Assembly: GCA_964527325.1 (NCBI GenBank)
Contig: CAZGNU010000002.1
Location: 1 to 64,000, forward strand
Source of the DNA: UBA6164 sp964527325
GTDB lineage: Bacteria > Patescibacteriota > Gracilibacteria > BD1-5 > UBA6164
Direction of reading: 5' to 3'
Length of the DNA stretch: 64,000 nt
Each line of letters begins with the position of its first letter. Within the stretch, counting starts at the first letter, position 1. The notes beneath the pieces were generated by a model. The model saw only the letters and a program-made list of their open reading frames with translations. It made no database searches and was not told where the DNA came from. Below, piece by piece: positions 11,709 to 24,472 of this stretch. Both the position numbers and the translations under genes were made by a program.

Positions 11709-12872
11709 TTATTTTTCCAAATACTCTAATATTTTTTCATTAGAATATTTAAATCACAATCATGGAGAAACCAATCTTATTCTTTCATTATTTCATAAAA
11801 TATTGTGATACATATAATACAGTCATCAAAGTGATAATCACGCATCATTACAAGCAGGTTGAACAAAAATATTTTTAAATTTAGTTTCTCATAAAATTCT
11901 ATTATTAGCTATAATATTTAATCAAACACCTCAAGCAATACATATATTTTTACATTTTGTTAATTGGTAAGCCTTATTTGCTAAAAATAAAACAGCCTCC
12001 TCTATTTCAGTCTGAACTTTATCTGATATATCTGCGTAAATACTATTTTCAATATTATCATAATTTCACTTTCAGTCTATTTTATATGCTTTTCTAAATC
12101 CTTTAGTAATTCAGTCTTTAAAATCTTGTAATCAATTATAAGATTTCTTATCTAAAAAATCTTTTGATAATAATGCTCTCCCAGAAGTATAATCAAATAT
12201 TTTAATATTTTTTAATTTTCCATTTCAATATCAAGATAATCACATTAAAGTTCCTTCTCAAATTCAACAAATATTTGAATGATTATTATAAACTACTCAT
12301 ATTCATGCTTGAGCTTTTTTAGGAGAAAATTCATCACTATATAAATGTTTTATATTATTTCATTTTGCATACCATATTGAATGCATTGAATTTATTCATC
12401 ACAAATCTTCATCATATCAATCATGATCCATACACAAAATAGCTGTTTCTTCAAATTGTGATGGAAAATAAGTACTATACGCATGAAACATATGATGATT
12501 ATTTTTTTTATACGTTTCTACTTTATTCTCATATCATCTTATTGAAACATCAAAAGGAAAATTTATTGTATATATATTATCTATTTTTTTTAGATTTATA
12601 TTTAACTTATTAATAATATCATTTATTATATCTTCAATATAATTTCTTATTGAAATTATATAATCCTTATTATTTGTGTTTTCCTCAACACCATTAAACA
12701 TTTCCTTTTGCAATGATGGTAAAATTTTCGCTAAATCTAAATTTGGAAAATCCTTTATTCTATTAATTCTTTCAATTTCAATAGCAAAAATTTTTCATTT
12801 ATACAATAAAGACAAACTCCAATTATGATTTGCAACTATTGCGTTAAATCAAATGTATAAATTATTTTTCAT
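11709..12872 (-). CDS. N-terminal part of NodU/CmcH-type carbamoyltransferase
   Basis: 387 residues from MKNNLYIGFNAI to a TAA at 11709. This is the Kae1-like half of the carbamoyltransferase family, which moves a carbamoyl group from carbamoyl phosphate to a hydroxyl via carbamoyl-AMP. Visible landmarks are HHMFHAYSTYFPS, AILCMDHDG, NICGIGEGTLMGLS and CIAGGVGLNIIANN. It overlaps the end of the NifD-like gene by 11 bp. The second domain follows in the same frame after the stop. The break falls in a linker that is variable in the intact paralogue. Confidence 0.75.
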
Positions 12873-14070
12873 TTTTACTTAATTCAAAATATAACCTCTC
12901 AACAAAATTTAAAACTCCATTAAATCACATATAAGATCTATTTGTTAAAAAATGAGTATTATATGAAGGAAATCAAAATTCTAGTTTCATCTTAATTTCT
13001 ATATTTTTATCAAAGTCTGAATTTCAAATCAATAAATCAACTTTTTCTTTATTATATTTTTTTTTCGTAGGATACCTAGTTCAAATATAACTATAAGCAT
13101 TAACATAATTCATTCATAGAAAATTTCAAATATCTATTATAGAATTTTTAAGATGTGGATCTCAAGCATAAACATAATTTTTATTTAAAAACTTTTTTTC
13201 ATCTAATAAATTTATTTTTTCTTTTATTTGTTTTAATTCTTTATTTACAATATTTTTTATTATTTCTTTGTCTATTCAAAGTTTTTCTCAAATAAAATTT
13301 ATAAAATTAATAGTATTTTTGAGTCAAAATGGAACATCTAATTCTAATATATCAATATCTAATCTCCTTTTTAGTATTTTTGATGCATATTTTCAATAAG
13401 GTAATGAAACCAATAATTCAGAATTTTCTATTTTAAATAAGTCCTTATAATTTCATCAATCAAGCCATATAGAATCCACTTTTACTCAAATTAATCATAA
13501 AATCCTTTTTATTTCTTCAATATTCCCTATACAATCTCATTCATTTCTATCAAATAAATATCATATAATAGAAATATTATGTTTTTTCTTTTTTTTATCA
13601 GTATTTAATTTTATTTTTTTTGCCAATTCCCTTAATAATAAACTATATCAATCTATCCGAAACTTGTCTGTATAAGAAGGTACAAAAATAAAATCTTTTA
13701 GAAAATCATCATATAAATTATTATATTGAGTAGCCAATAATCATGTTACTGGCATACAAGTAACAACTCATAAATTAAATTTTTTATTTTGTTCTATAAG
13801 CTGAAGTTTTCTCTTAATTTTTTCATCATACCCTCTTATCATTTTATTAGGCATAACTCATGAAAAATACAATTTTGTATTTATATTGGGTTGCTTTAAA
13901 TCAGAAAATAAATCATGTGTTTTATATAACATGTCTGCTTTATAAAATACACAATCTGGTCAATCAACAAATAATGCTACATCTTTTATAGCATTTATTC
14001 ACATAAATACTCATGTTAAAAATGGACTTCAATAAAGCTCTGAATATTTTTCTAATATATTATCACTCAT
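12862..14070 (-). CDS. Nitrogenase component 1-like protein (NifD/BchN-like)
   Basis: 402 residues, short for the family. The N-terminus (YSELYGSPFLTGVFMGINAI, then VDGPDCVFYKADMLYKTHD) matches the start of the oxidoreductase/nitrogenase component 1 fold, with Cys40 where NifD has its second P-cluster cysteine. A second likely ligand is Cys105 in VVTCMPVTGLLA, matching the CxxxxIGDD region. FVPSYTDKFRIDGYSLLLREL and a Rossmann segment with NIEEIKRILGLIGV follow. The first P-cluster cysteine of NifD appears to be missing, so any cluster is unlike that of nitrogenase. It overlaps its upstream partner by 11 bp, which suggests two subunits made together. Confidence 0.8.
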
Positions 14071-15712
14071 TTTTTAATAAATAATTATAATAATTAACCT
14101 TTTCACATTTTTTAATTAATAATTTAAATGTTCTATAAAATCATTCTATACCATATTCTAAGTCTCAGATTGAAAATTGTTCTTTATTTCTATTTAATAT
14201 CCTTTTATCACTTGATATTTCAGAATAGTACAGTTGAATATTTTGATCATTTAAAAATTTTTCTAGATCTTTCTTGTCTCTTGAAATTATTGTATTGAAA
14301 TTATTAATATAGTCTAAATCATTTTTTTTATTAAATTTTTCTAAGTCATTACTATATTTTTCATTATTATTATAAATAAAAAAATTAAGTTTAAATCACA
14401 TATCATTTAACATTGAGATGATAGGTACTCATCTAAAGCTATCTTCCATAAAATGTTTAATATGAAAATCATTAATTATAAAACCTATCCCAAAAGTTTT
14501 TGAAGAATCAAATAATATTTTATTTTTTACTTTTCAGCTATTTATGATTTTCTTCAAATTATTAATTTCTTTTATTTTTTTGTATCTTTTTAAAATATTT
14601 TTACATAAATCATATATTTTAGTAATTCAATATGGAAGTGTTGATTCTAAATTATTAACCGGATAAAGCTTAAATATATTCTGAGCTTTTGTCTCCCTTC
14701 ACTTAAAAAAAATTGCCAATTTATAATCAAGTATAGATTCTAAATCTTTTATATTAATATTTGGAAGTAAAGTATTTCATACATCAATTCAAAAATTATT
14801 ACTTAAAAATTGTATTAATTCATATGTGTTTTTATTTTTATTTAAACCAAAAAATACTATTTTATTAGTTTTTCTTCATTTTTTAATATTTATATTACTT
14901 AAAAAGTTTATTACTGTTCTATAAGGACTATCCGTATTTTGATCTGTATAAAATATTTTTTTAGGATCTACATTGTTATATTTATAAATTGACATAATAT
15001 CATCTCACATAATCACAGAAATACATGTTTTATTGATTGAAATCATATCATAATTTTCCAAAAGCTTTGAATTACTTAATATCTCATTTATTTTTTCATT
15101 TCATCAAATTGTAATTGATTCATAATCATTTACATTTGTAACCAAAAAATCACCTTTATTAATACTAATTGTATTTTTAAAATATTTATTATCGAATATT
15201 TCATAAAAATCTGGAAAAGATGTAAATGATTCCTCTGGTCAATTACATTTTGAACATTCAAAATCACTATGATAAATATCTAGTACTTTTTTATCTTCAA
15301 AATTGAAATCATTTTGTATTTTTCTTCTATAAGAATAATCATCCAAAAAATTAAAATCTAATTTTGTTTTTATATCTGATAATGATAATTCCTTTTTATC
15401 GTAAATATTAATAAACTCTGATTCTTCTCAAATATTAAATAGATTTTTATTTAATTTTTCCAATAACTTTAATAATACCTCTTCATATTTTTTTATAACT
15501 GCTAATAATATTTTTCAATTCTTATATTCTGTTCAAGCATACTTCTTTATTTTTAATTTATTAGCTTTGTATAAAATTCAAAACAAAACAAATTCATCCT
15601 TATCATATATACTTATAAAAAGCTCATTATATAAATAAGTATACTTAAAAATACAATCAGAAAAATTTGATTGTAATATTCTTTCTAAAAATTTATTTAA
15701 TTTTTGTAACAC
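14060..15712 (-). CDS. Divergent nitrogenase component 1-like protein (NifK/BchB-like)
   Basis: 550 residues, start GTG at 15712 (an in-frame TAA lies two codons upstream; no ATG is available). Family signs are HSDFECSKCNGPEESF, INKTCISVIMGDDIMSIYK (compare the T-C-x-x-x-x-I-G-D-D motif of NifD/NifK), YRTVINFLS and KLYPVNNLESTLPYGITK (compare the P-x-G-x-x-T region). An N-terminal extension of about 130 residues is unusual. Its stop overlaps the start of the NifD-like gene. I infer a heteromeric component 1 served by the NifH-like ATPase; the assignment rests on motifs and context. Confidence 0.68.
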
Positions 15713-15729
15713 ATCTTATTTTTAAAATA

Positions 15730-16770
15730 TTATTTTATTAGATAATTACTAATCTTTTCTTTTATATATTTTTCTCATACAAATTCTATCCAATTTTTAT
15801 AAAATCAAAGACAGTACTTATTATTATCACATTTCTTACATTGATCAAATTTTTGTTTCTCTTTCCAAAGCCATTTATAACTTTCCAAATTTCATTTATT
15901 TACATTTCAAATTTTCTTATTTTCTTCTAGTTTTCTTAATCTTGAATATTCCAAATTATATTCTGGATAATTTAAAACACATAAAGGAGGAGAAGTAAAA
16001 TGAAAATCAGGTAATATTTTATTTCTTCTACATAAATCCACTATTTTTTCAATTTCTTTTATTTGTTTACTAGAAAAATCTAATAATACTTGATCTTTAT
16101 TAATTTCAGCATATCAATTTGGTTGACAATATCAAAATGAAATTTTATGAGTTATGCTTTCATCACTATGTATTCTTAGTGGAATTACATTTATAAATCA
16201 AATCCTTAATAATAATTTAATATAGTTATATAACTGAAATATATTTATTTTAGTAACAACAATATTAAGATAAATTGAAATTTTTTTATCTATTTTGTTA
16301 TCTTTTATATATTTTACCCAATTTTTAAAATCATCAATATTATAATATACTCATAATGTATTATTTATTTCTATACTTGAAGAATGCTGTGCAAGAAAAA
16401 TTTCATCTAATCATACATTAATAAGTTTATTAATATACTTTTTATCTTTGAATAATTTAGTTCAATTAGTTTGAATTTCAACAACTCAAATTCAAATTTT
16501 TTTTGCTAGTTTAATATAATTAAATAAATTTTTATTTAAAGTTGGTTCTCATCATGAAAAAGAAAGAATTAATTTTTTTCTTTCTTTAAATGAATACTTT
16601 TTTATTAATTTTAATAAATTATAAATAATTTCCTTATTAGTAATATCATTTTTTCAATAATTATTAGTCTTTAAAACATTACAAAATTTACATTTCCAGT
16701 TACATTTATAATTTATTCTAATAATTTCATTAATATATATATGTTCAGCATTTGATTTCTTATTATTCAT
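15730..16770 (-). CDS. Radical SAM protein with C-terminal cysteine cluster
   Basis: 346 residues. The SAM site INYKCNWKCKFC (Cys23, Cys27, Cys30) is followed by LSFSGGEPTLN and VEIQTNGTKL. The C-terminus has DQCKKCDNNKYCLGFYKNW, a SPASM-like set. It overlaps the upstream radical SAM gene by 8 bp and precedes the nitrogenase-like pair by 17 bp. Its position suggests a role in making the same product or maturing a partner, but this is inference. Confidence 0.88.
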
Positions 16771-17713
16771 TTTTAATTGGGTTAATTTCTGAATATCAAT
16801 ATAATTTTTTATAATTAATTGATGGTCACCAACATAAATTATTATATAAGCACTTATAACATTTTATTGTTATTTTTCTTTCTCTTGGAGAAATGAATTT
16901 TCTATCCATTTCATAAAATTTATATTCATATTTTTCAATAATTGATCATACCTTTATTCTATTTCAATACCCTATATCATCTGTTTTATTGATAAAATTT
17001 TCAATCTCTTTTTTTGGAAAAACACAAAAAGGAAAATCAACAATTTTAAGATTAATATTGTTATTTTTACATATTTTTTCTATTTCAATTACTTTTTTAA
17101 AAGCTTCAGTATATGTAGGAGCGACAAAATCTTTTAAATGTTTTTTTCAATAATACCTAATATCTAAATCAGGATAAGTTAAAGAAATGTTTTTTATTCA
17201 TTTTTTCTGTAAATATTTAACAATATTGTACAATTCAGTTAAATTGTCTTTTGTAATAACTATATTAATTTTAAAAAAACTTCATTTCCAATATTTATTT
17301 ATATTTTCAATAACCTTATCCCATTTAACAACCACATTAGTCCTAGAAATTTTTTTTTGTGTTTTTTCTTCTATGGCTTGAACAGATAATATTAGCTCAT
17401 CAATATATGGTAAATATTTTTTTGCCTCTTTTTTAATATGAAGAGTTGTTGCATTAGTTGTTACTAATATGGTAAATTTCATTTTTTTTCAGATTTTTAA
17501 CGCATCTAAAAAAACTCACTGAATAAAAGGCTCTCATCATAAATAAGTAACATGATTATATCATCTTTTCTTATATTTTATTAATTTTTTTAAAACATCA
17601 AGTATAGTTACTTTTTTATTCCATACCATCTTCATGTTTGGATATTCCATACAATAAGTACATTTGTGATTACATGTATGTCAAACATAAGTTTCTAGTC
17701 TTTTATAATCCAT
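16763..17713 (-). CDS. Radical SAM protein with C-terminal cysteine cluster
   Basis: 316 residues, start MDYKRLETYVGHTCNHKCTYC with cluster cysteines 14, 18 and 21. VTYLGGEPFIQG and ILVTTNATTL strands follow. Near the end lies KCYKCLYNNLCWGPSINYK, again SPASM-like. It overlaps both neighbours by 8-11 bp, so it is surely co-transcribed with them. The substrate is unknown. Confidence 0.88.
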
Positions 17714-18527
17714 AAAATTTACAACTATCTTTAATAAAACATAAATTACATCTTTTTTCTTCAAAGCAAAAAGGTTTATTATCAACTGATAATCTTTCTA
17801 AATCTTCATCTCAAATTTGTTCTTTTATTCATCTTTCAAAATTATAATATTCAATAAAATAAAAAAAGAAATCTTTACTAAATTTTACAAATTTTACTTT
17901 TAAATTCAAACTTTTAATGATTTTAAATAAATTAATTAAATAAGACTTAGTTTTTTTGATATCATACTCCAAAATTAATTTGTTTTTATAAGGTTTATCA
18001 AATGGAAAATAATTCACAAAATCTATATTTTTAACTGAAAATTTTTGTCTTAATAATACTAAATCCTTACTAATAGATTTAATATTTAAATTATTAATAT
18101 GAATTATAGCTTTAATAAATATTTTTTTTTCTTGTATTAATTTAATATTTTTTATTAATTCTTTTAATTTAATTCATCAATTAACAATTTTTTTATGATT
18201 ATTTTCAACAAAACTATTAAAATAAAATCAAATATTATTTAATCAATTATTTATCAAATTATTTAATAATTCATTATTTAATCAATAAGTATTTGTTAAT
18301 AATCAAATATTTTTAAATCATACTTTTTTACAATACTTAATTATTTCTAAAACATCTGGATGTAATAAAGGATTTCATCAATAAAATGTTATATTAACTT
18401 TATTTTTTTCTCATTTAAGTATTAAAAAAATTTCTTCTTTTTTTAAAAATTTTTCTTTTTTTCTTAAACTTTGTTCAAGACAATATAAACAATCATTATT
18501 ACATGTATTAACTATTCTTAAATCCAT
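17703..18527 (-). CDS. Radical SAM protein
   Basis: 274 residues, one of the shortest in the cluster. It starts MDLRIVNTCNNDCLYC (Cys9, Cys13, Cys16), with FYGGNPLLHP in place of the usual GGEP and a LLTNTYGL strand. A C-terminal KRCNLCFIKDSC set is present. The ATG overlaps the upstream TAA (TAATG), and the stop overlaps the next gene by 11 bp. The Glu-to-Asn change in the GGEP motif is worth noting, since that region contacts the SAM amino group. Confidence 0.86.
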
Positions 18528-19897
18528 TATTTTTTTATTTTATTATTAATATCTCAAAGAGGATCAAATTCACTATAGCTTTTATTATAAATATTAGCAT
18601 CCATCCTTGATCATCATCTACACTCTTCTTTATATTTACAATCTTCACATTCTTTAGGTAAAAATCAGTTATTTAACATTTTTTGTACGTATTTTCATTG
18701 CCATACATCAAGTAAATTATTTTCAAAAATACTTCAAAGATTTGTATCAAAAGCACTCATTATTTGAATATTTCAATCTGTTGTTATTATTGTTTTCACA
18801 TTATGGTGTTCTGATAATTCTCAATCAATCACCTGTTTAGCAATTTCTGTATCTTTTGTTACACAAAATGGCACACTATCAACTATTTTAAAATCAGTAT
18901 TATATTTTTTATTTAATTTATATAATTTATGTATTGCTAAGTTTATCATTTCTCTACTTATTCATTTTGTAGTTCAAGTAGAATATAACCTAAAGAAATG
19001 CCAATTTTTAATTTCAAAATTTCATAAAACAAAATCATATATTTTTTCAATATATAATATATTTTTCGATGTTAAAATTGTTAAAAAATCTAAAGTTAAA
19101 TTTTTATATTTTTTTATTTTCCTAAGCTGTACTACTTTTTTATCAAACTTATTTTCAAAAATTTTTAATTTTTCTATTCACCTAATATTTCTTGCTCAAG
19201 CTTTATTTATATCATAATAATCCTTATTATTAAACTCATGTATAGAAACCATTAAATTCAATGAAAAATCCTTATTTAACCTATCTAATGTTTTATCTAA
19301 TAATAATGTTCAATTAGTATTAATTCTAATAAATATTCACTTATATCTAATATATTCAAGTAAATCCCATAAAAAAGATGCTGAAAAAGGCTCTCATCCT
19401 GTAATAATAATATCCCTTGTTCAACTTTTATATAGAATATCAACAATATCTTTATATTTTTCTAATCAGATATTTTCTCTTAAATTTCTATTTTTTAATG
19501 GATAATCATAATCATTGAAACAATAGTTGCAAAATAAGTTACACTTACTTGTAATAGTCAAAACTGTTCAAAAAGGAATTTTATTATAAAAATATTTATT
19601 TTTAAAAAAATTAAAATCTTTTATATCTTTCTTTAAAATAATAGAATATATTTCTTTTTTAAGTTCTTCATTTTCTCCAGATAATTGCCAATTTTTTGTT
19701 GTAAATTCATCTTTATTATTTATAAAATCAATATGAGTAAAAAAAATATATTCTATTTTTATTCAATTACTAAAAATAATTTTTATATTTCATAATCACT
19801 GTTCAAATATTTCACTCAAAAAATACTGAGAATCTAATTTTTTATCATATTGTATCTCAGGAAATAAAACTAATGAATAAAATATTTTTGTTATCAT
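18527..19897 (-). CDS. Radical SAM/SPASM protein (PqqE-like layout)
   Basis: 456 residues. An N-terminal domain of about 110 residues precedes the SAM barrel (TSKCNLFCNYCFND, Cys119, Cys123, Cys126), then IITGGEPFSAS and RINTNGTLL. The C-terminal SPASM region carries VDSVPFCV, TTDGNIQIMSAFD, GSIFENNLLDVWQG and ECEDCKYKEECRGGSRM,  which is the classical order of auxiliary-cluster cysteines in peptide maturases such as PqqE or the sactisynthases. This is the most canonical peptide-modifying radical SAM enzyme of the cluster besides the HxsB-like one. Confidence 0.9.
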
Positions 19898-19905
19898 TTG
19901 TTATA

Positions 19906-21933
19906 TTACAAAGTAAAATTATTTTCACTTATAATTATTTTAGTATCTTTATTATTAATAAAATCTTTATAATAAATTGATAATAATTTATAAATCTTGT
20001 TTTTATTAATTTTCGTGTTATTTATAATTACATTTTTATTTTCTTTTTTAAAATTTCACTTAAAATTAAGTAAAATATTTTTTCTTTTTCATATTACATT
20101 ATTTTCAACAAAACTTATCTCTATACTACCCGTTTTAAAAATATATTCAACTACTCATGTTTTTTGTTTTATTTTATGATTTATTTTTAATCATTTTAGT
20201 ACTAAATCTCATATTTTTTCAAAAACTATAATATTATTTTTAAAAAACTCAAAATAAGATTTATTAATATTAAATTTATATTTATCAATTATTTTATCTT
20301 TTTTAACTATATAATTTCAAATAACTAAATAATCTAAATCAGTAGACAAAAACATTTCAATTGCATCTTTTGGAGACTCTACAATTGGTTCTCAAGCATT
20401 GTTAAATGAAGTATTAATTAAAATAGGAATATTATTGTCTTTATTAAATTCTTTAAGTAATTTATATAAATAAATATTATTATCTTTATTAACTGTTTGG
20501 TATCTCGCTGTTCAGTCAGAGTGAGTTATTCATAACATTTTTGGAACCTTATTTTTTTTCACCTTTGAGTTAAATAACATAAAAGGAGATATAAAATCAG
20601 TATTAAAATATTTTATTAATTCATTATCTAATACAACAGGAGCAAGTGGTCTCCAATATTCCCTATCTTTAATTTTATTTATTTTGTTTCTTATTTTTAT
20701 ACTATTAGGTCTCGCTAAAATACTTCTAAAACCAAGTGCTCTAGGTCATAATTCACTTCATCATTGAAACCATCAAATTATTTTATTATTACTTAAAATT
20801 TTTGAAGTTTTATTATATATATCATTATTTAATTCATATTTTAATAATCATTTATATTTATTTAAAGCTTTTTTTACCTCAACATCACTGTATTCCTTTC
20901 ATATTCAATATGTTTTTAACTCTTTAATTTTATTTTTTAATATAATATTCTCCAAATAATAAATTCATCATAAAGATAAACCAGAATCATCACAAGCCGG
21001 TTCTACAAACATATTTGAAAAAATTCATTTCTCTTTTATTAAACTATTAGCAATTATGTTCAATCAAACTCATCATGCAATACATAAATTTTTATTTTTA
21101 GATAATTTCTTAGCCTTAAGTGCTAATTTTAATATTGTATTTTCTGTGCAATATTGAAGCCTTGCTGCGATATTTTTAAAATCTGTCTTAATTATATCTT
21201 CTGTTTTAAAATCTGTATTTTTAATTCAATATATTTCTTTTATTACTTCTTTTAAATCATTTAAATCTCATCAAGAATTTTTATATTTTTTAAAAATCTC
21301 TACATATTTATCTTTTAATAAAAAATCTTTTCAAAATAAATTTATATCATCATATTTTTTACAATCTCAATAAGAAGATAATCACATTATACTTCATTCT
21401 CACATTTTAAATAACAAAGTATGTAAAGCATACATATATCATACTCAAAGTTTATATTTATTTTTTTTTATTTTTCAAGCATATAAATTTTTACTTGTTC
21501 AATTTTTAAATTCCCAAATGCTATAACACAATTCCTTGTTGATTTTTTCATCATATCATGCTCAATCAATAATTAATACAGCACTATCTCAAAAACCTGA
21601 TCATCAAAATGCTGAGTAAGCATGTAAAAGATGATGTTCATTAAAATCATAATAATTAATATTTTTATTTTTAAATAAAAAATTTATATTAAATGGAAAA
21701 TTTATTATAAAAATTTCATCTAAGTTTTTTATACTTATTCATATTAACAATTTTTTTAATCAATTAATGAAAATTTTAAAATAATTTTTTTGTCAATAAA
21801 AAACTCCATTTGGAAAATGTTTTATTCTAGTTAATCTCTCTAATGTTATAGCCTTAACATTATCATTGTATTTTATTACAATACTCCACTTTTCTTCAGA
21901 TATATTATAATTTGATGATATAAGTAAATTCAT
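19906..21933 (-). CDS. NodU/CmcH-type O-carbamoyltransferase (intact)
   Basis: 675 residues with no interruption. The N-terminal Kae1-like domain has EHHLLHAYSAFGGSG, AVLIIDGAGYDE, GEGSIMGLSSYG and CIAGGVGLNIIANS. The C-terminal domain has GWFQGGSELGPRALGFRSIL, YWRPLAPVVL and ILINTSFNNAGEPI. Relatives carbamoylate hydroxyls of sugars or antibiotics using carbamoyl phosphate and ATP. The last 130 residues extend past the family core and are AT-rich and lysine-rich. It lies between radical SAM genes. Its presence suggests that the cluster product, or a glycan, carries a carbamoyl group; this is inference. Confidence 0.92.
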
Positions 21934-21966
21934 TATTATGGTATTTTAAAATTAAAAATTTCATTT

Positions 21967-22851
21967 CTAACTAAAAGTTTTATAATTAAAATAAAAACAT
22001 TTTTCACAAGCTTTTTTATAATCTATTTTACTTTTTTTTTCTAAAAAATTATTTAAGGTAAATTCTCAAAGTTTTCATAAATATCATGTTTTATCTATTT
22101 CATTTAAAGAACACTGAAAAACATCTCAAAATGAATTTATATATAAATAATTATATTTCATAACTTCACACACATCTCCATGTTTTCTCTTAATATAATG
22201 TCATTTTAATTTATTTTTATCAAACATTTTTTTATGTAGATTTTCAGCAATTTTTCATCACCAATTATGCACAAGAGATATTCAATAATCTTTTCACAAA
22301 CTTGATGCAAATTTTTTAAATTTTTCTAATTCTCATAAATTTAAAACTGATAACATGAATTCCATAGAATAATTTATTTTCATCTTGTTTACCCTATTTA
22401 AAACATCCATAAAAATTCTATAAAAATTTCCTCAAGTTAAATAGTTATACATTTTTTCTTCTAATGAAAAAACTGAAAAAGTTAAAGACACATTAAATCA
22501 TCTATTTTTTAGATCTAATATTTTATCTAAATGTTCATTTTTGATTGCAAGTCATTTAGTCATAAAAAATAAATTAATATCTGGAAGTTCTAAAAATAAA
22601 TATTCCATAAAATCATTTACTTTCTCATGAATAAAAGCATCTCAAAGTCAACAAACCATAACTTCAGTATAATTTCATTCTTTTAATAACAATATAATTT
22701 TTTTAAAATTTATTGAACTAATAAAACCATATTGTTTCAATTCCTTTCTAGCACAAACAATACAGTTCATTCAACAATAACTTGTTAATTCAATTTCAAT
22801 TCATTTAGTTACTGCACTACATTCAAATACATTATCTTTCTTCTGTTCCAT
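21967..22851 (-). CDS. Radical SAM protein with SPASM-like tail
   Basis: 294 residues. The SAM site is LTSYCGMNCIVC (Cys26, Cys30, Cys33), with VMVCGLGDAFIHE in place of the GGEP strand. The C-terminus has HGDVCEVMKYNYLYINSFGD, then FQCSLNE and ACEKCFYF. It overlaps the upstream gene by 20 bp. The GGE-to-GLGD change is a visible departure from the usual motif and resembles the variant seen in some wing-type peptide maturases. Confidence 0.85.
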
Positions 22852-23731
22852 CTTTTAATATTTTATCTATTACTTTATAAATAAGTAAATCTCAACTTTT
22901 ATTTGAAATTTCAAAAATAAGTTTTAAGACTTCATCTATATTATATAAATTTATTATTTTTTTCAAAGTAAGTTTATCAGATTGTAAAGATAATAATTGA
23001 GTTTTACTATCTATATTATTTTTCAATTCTAAATCTAAATCTTTATATTGTTTTTGGATCCATAAAAGTGAATCTATGTCAGAATAGAAAAATAGATCTG
23101 TATCTAATATAAATTGTTTATCAATAGTTACTCAATTAAAATAAGTATACGTTTTAAGATTAATTCAAATAGAATTATTTATTATAAAATTATACATATT
23201 TTTTAATTGTATTAAGCTTTTTTTACCCCATTTTTTAGTGTTAAATACTGGCATAAAAGCAATATTTGTGAATCAATTATTTTTTATTTGATTAAACACT
23301 ATTAATGAATTTTGAAGAAAATCTGGATCATTTATGAAATTAATATTTATAAAATAAGAATATTTAGATAACAGTTCAATATTTAAATCTTTTCACAAAC
23401 TAATATTATCAATTGATAAATAAATCTTTACATTATTCACCTTTAAAAAATCTAATTTTTCTTCATTAAGTAAAATTCAATTAGTTCAAATAGAATAATT
23501 ACTAATTAATCATTTTGTGTTTTCAACAAAATATTTTAATTTTTCATATTCAAGTAATGGCTCTCATCAAAAAAAGTTAATAGTATAATCAGCTTTATTA
23601 TTTTTTAAAAATTCTATAAATAAATCTAGATCATTAAAAGAAAGTGATTTATTTCTAAAATCTAGATCACAATATTCACATCTTTTATTACATTTATTTG
23701 TTAAAATTAACTCTATTAATATTTTATCCAT
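22832..23731 (-). CDS. Radical SAM protein
   Basis: 299 residues, start MDKILIELILTNKCNKRCEYC (cysteines 14, 18, 21), then INFFGGEPLLEYEKL and SIGTNGILL. There is no C-terminal cysteine cluster; the tail is helical. Most similar in layout to 9000-9950. It begins 5 bp after the stop of the oxidoreductase gene. Function is unknown. Confidence 0.86.
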
Positions 23732-23736
23732 TATAA

Positions 23737-24468
23737 TTATATAAAGTAATACTTACTAAAATTATATTTTTCTTCTATAATATTTTTTAATACAAAATCA
23801 AAATTATATTTATCAATCATTTTTTTTCATCATATGGTTAAAAATTTTTTTTCTCAAAAATTATAAATAATTTCTTTTCAAAGATATTTAAAACTTATTT
23901 TATAAAAAATATCTTCCCATATATGAAAAGAAAAATTAAAATCAATTATTTCTTTTTTAATATTTAATCACAAAAAATTATTTAATATATGAATATAAGT
24001 AACCTGTCTTGCTTTTTCATTAAGATAATCTTCCTTACTTGTTATTACATCTATATTTATTTTTTTAATTCTTTTTACATTAATTTTTTTAAAAAATTTT
24101 GATAATAATGTATAATATTCTTCTAGAAAAAATATACAATTATTATATTTTTTTAATTCTTTGATTTCTGTTTCATCCCAACAAACTGGAATTTCAATAA
24201 TTAATTTATTTTTAAATCAATTTTTCAATATATCTAATGACACCCTTCCCTGTATTGAAGGAGGTAAAGCTATTACAATAATATCAAAATTATTATTTTT
24301 AATTAAATTTTTATAATCATTTAATATTTTTATTTTTAACTTATTTTCTATGTTTTTTTTAGTTTTTTCTGTTTTACATGCTCAAAAAACATTATAATTA
24401 TTTTTTTTAAAATAATTAACATATTTTTGTCATTGATTTCATAATCATATAACTAATATATCTTCCAT
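23737..24468 (-). CDS. Gfo/Idh/MocA-like NAD(P)-binding protein
   Basis: 243 residues. The N-terminus MEDILVIGLGNQGQKYVNYF is a Rossmann dinucleotide-binding motif (G-x-G-x-x-G), followed by FDIIVIALPPSIQGRV and LIIEIPVCWDE, the strand pattern of Gfo/Idh/MocA-type oxidoreductases. It is shorter than the usual 330 residues, with a reduced C-terminal domain. Thiazoline-reducing enzymes in some peptide pathways share this fold, so a reductase step is possible but unproven. Confidence 0.7.
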
Positions 24469-24472
24469 TTTT

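Noticed and set aside
12862..15712. 2-hydroxyacyl-CoA dehydratase subunits
   Set aside because: The partner ATPase is NifH-like, not the ASKHA-type activator of that family, and the cysteine contexts fit the nitrogenase fold better.
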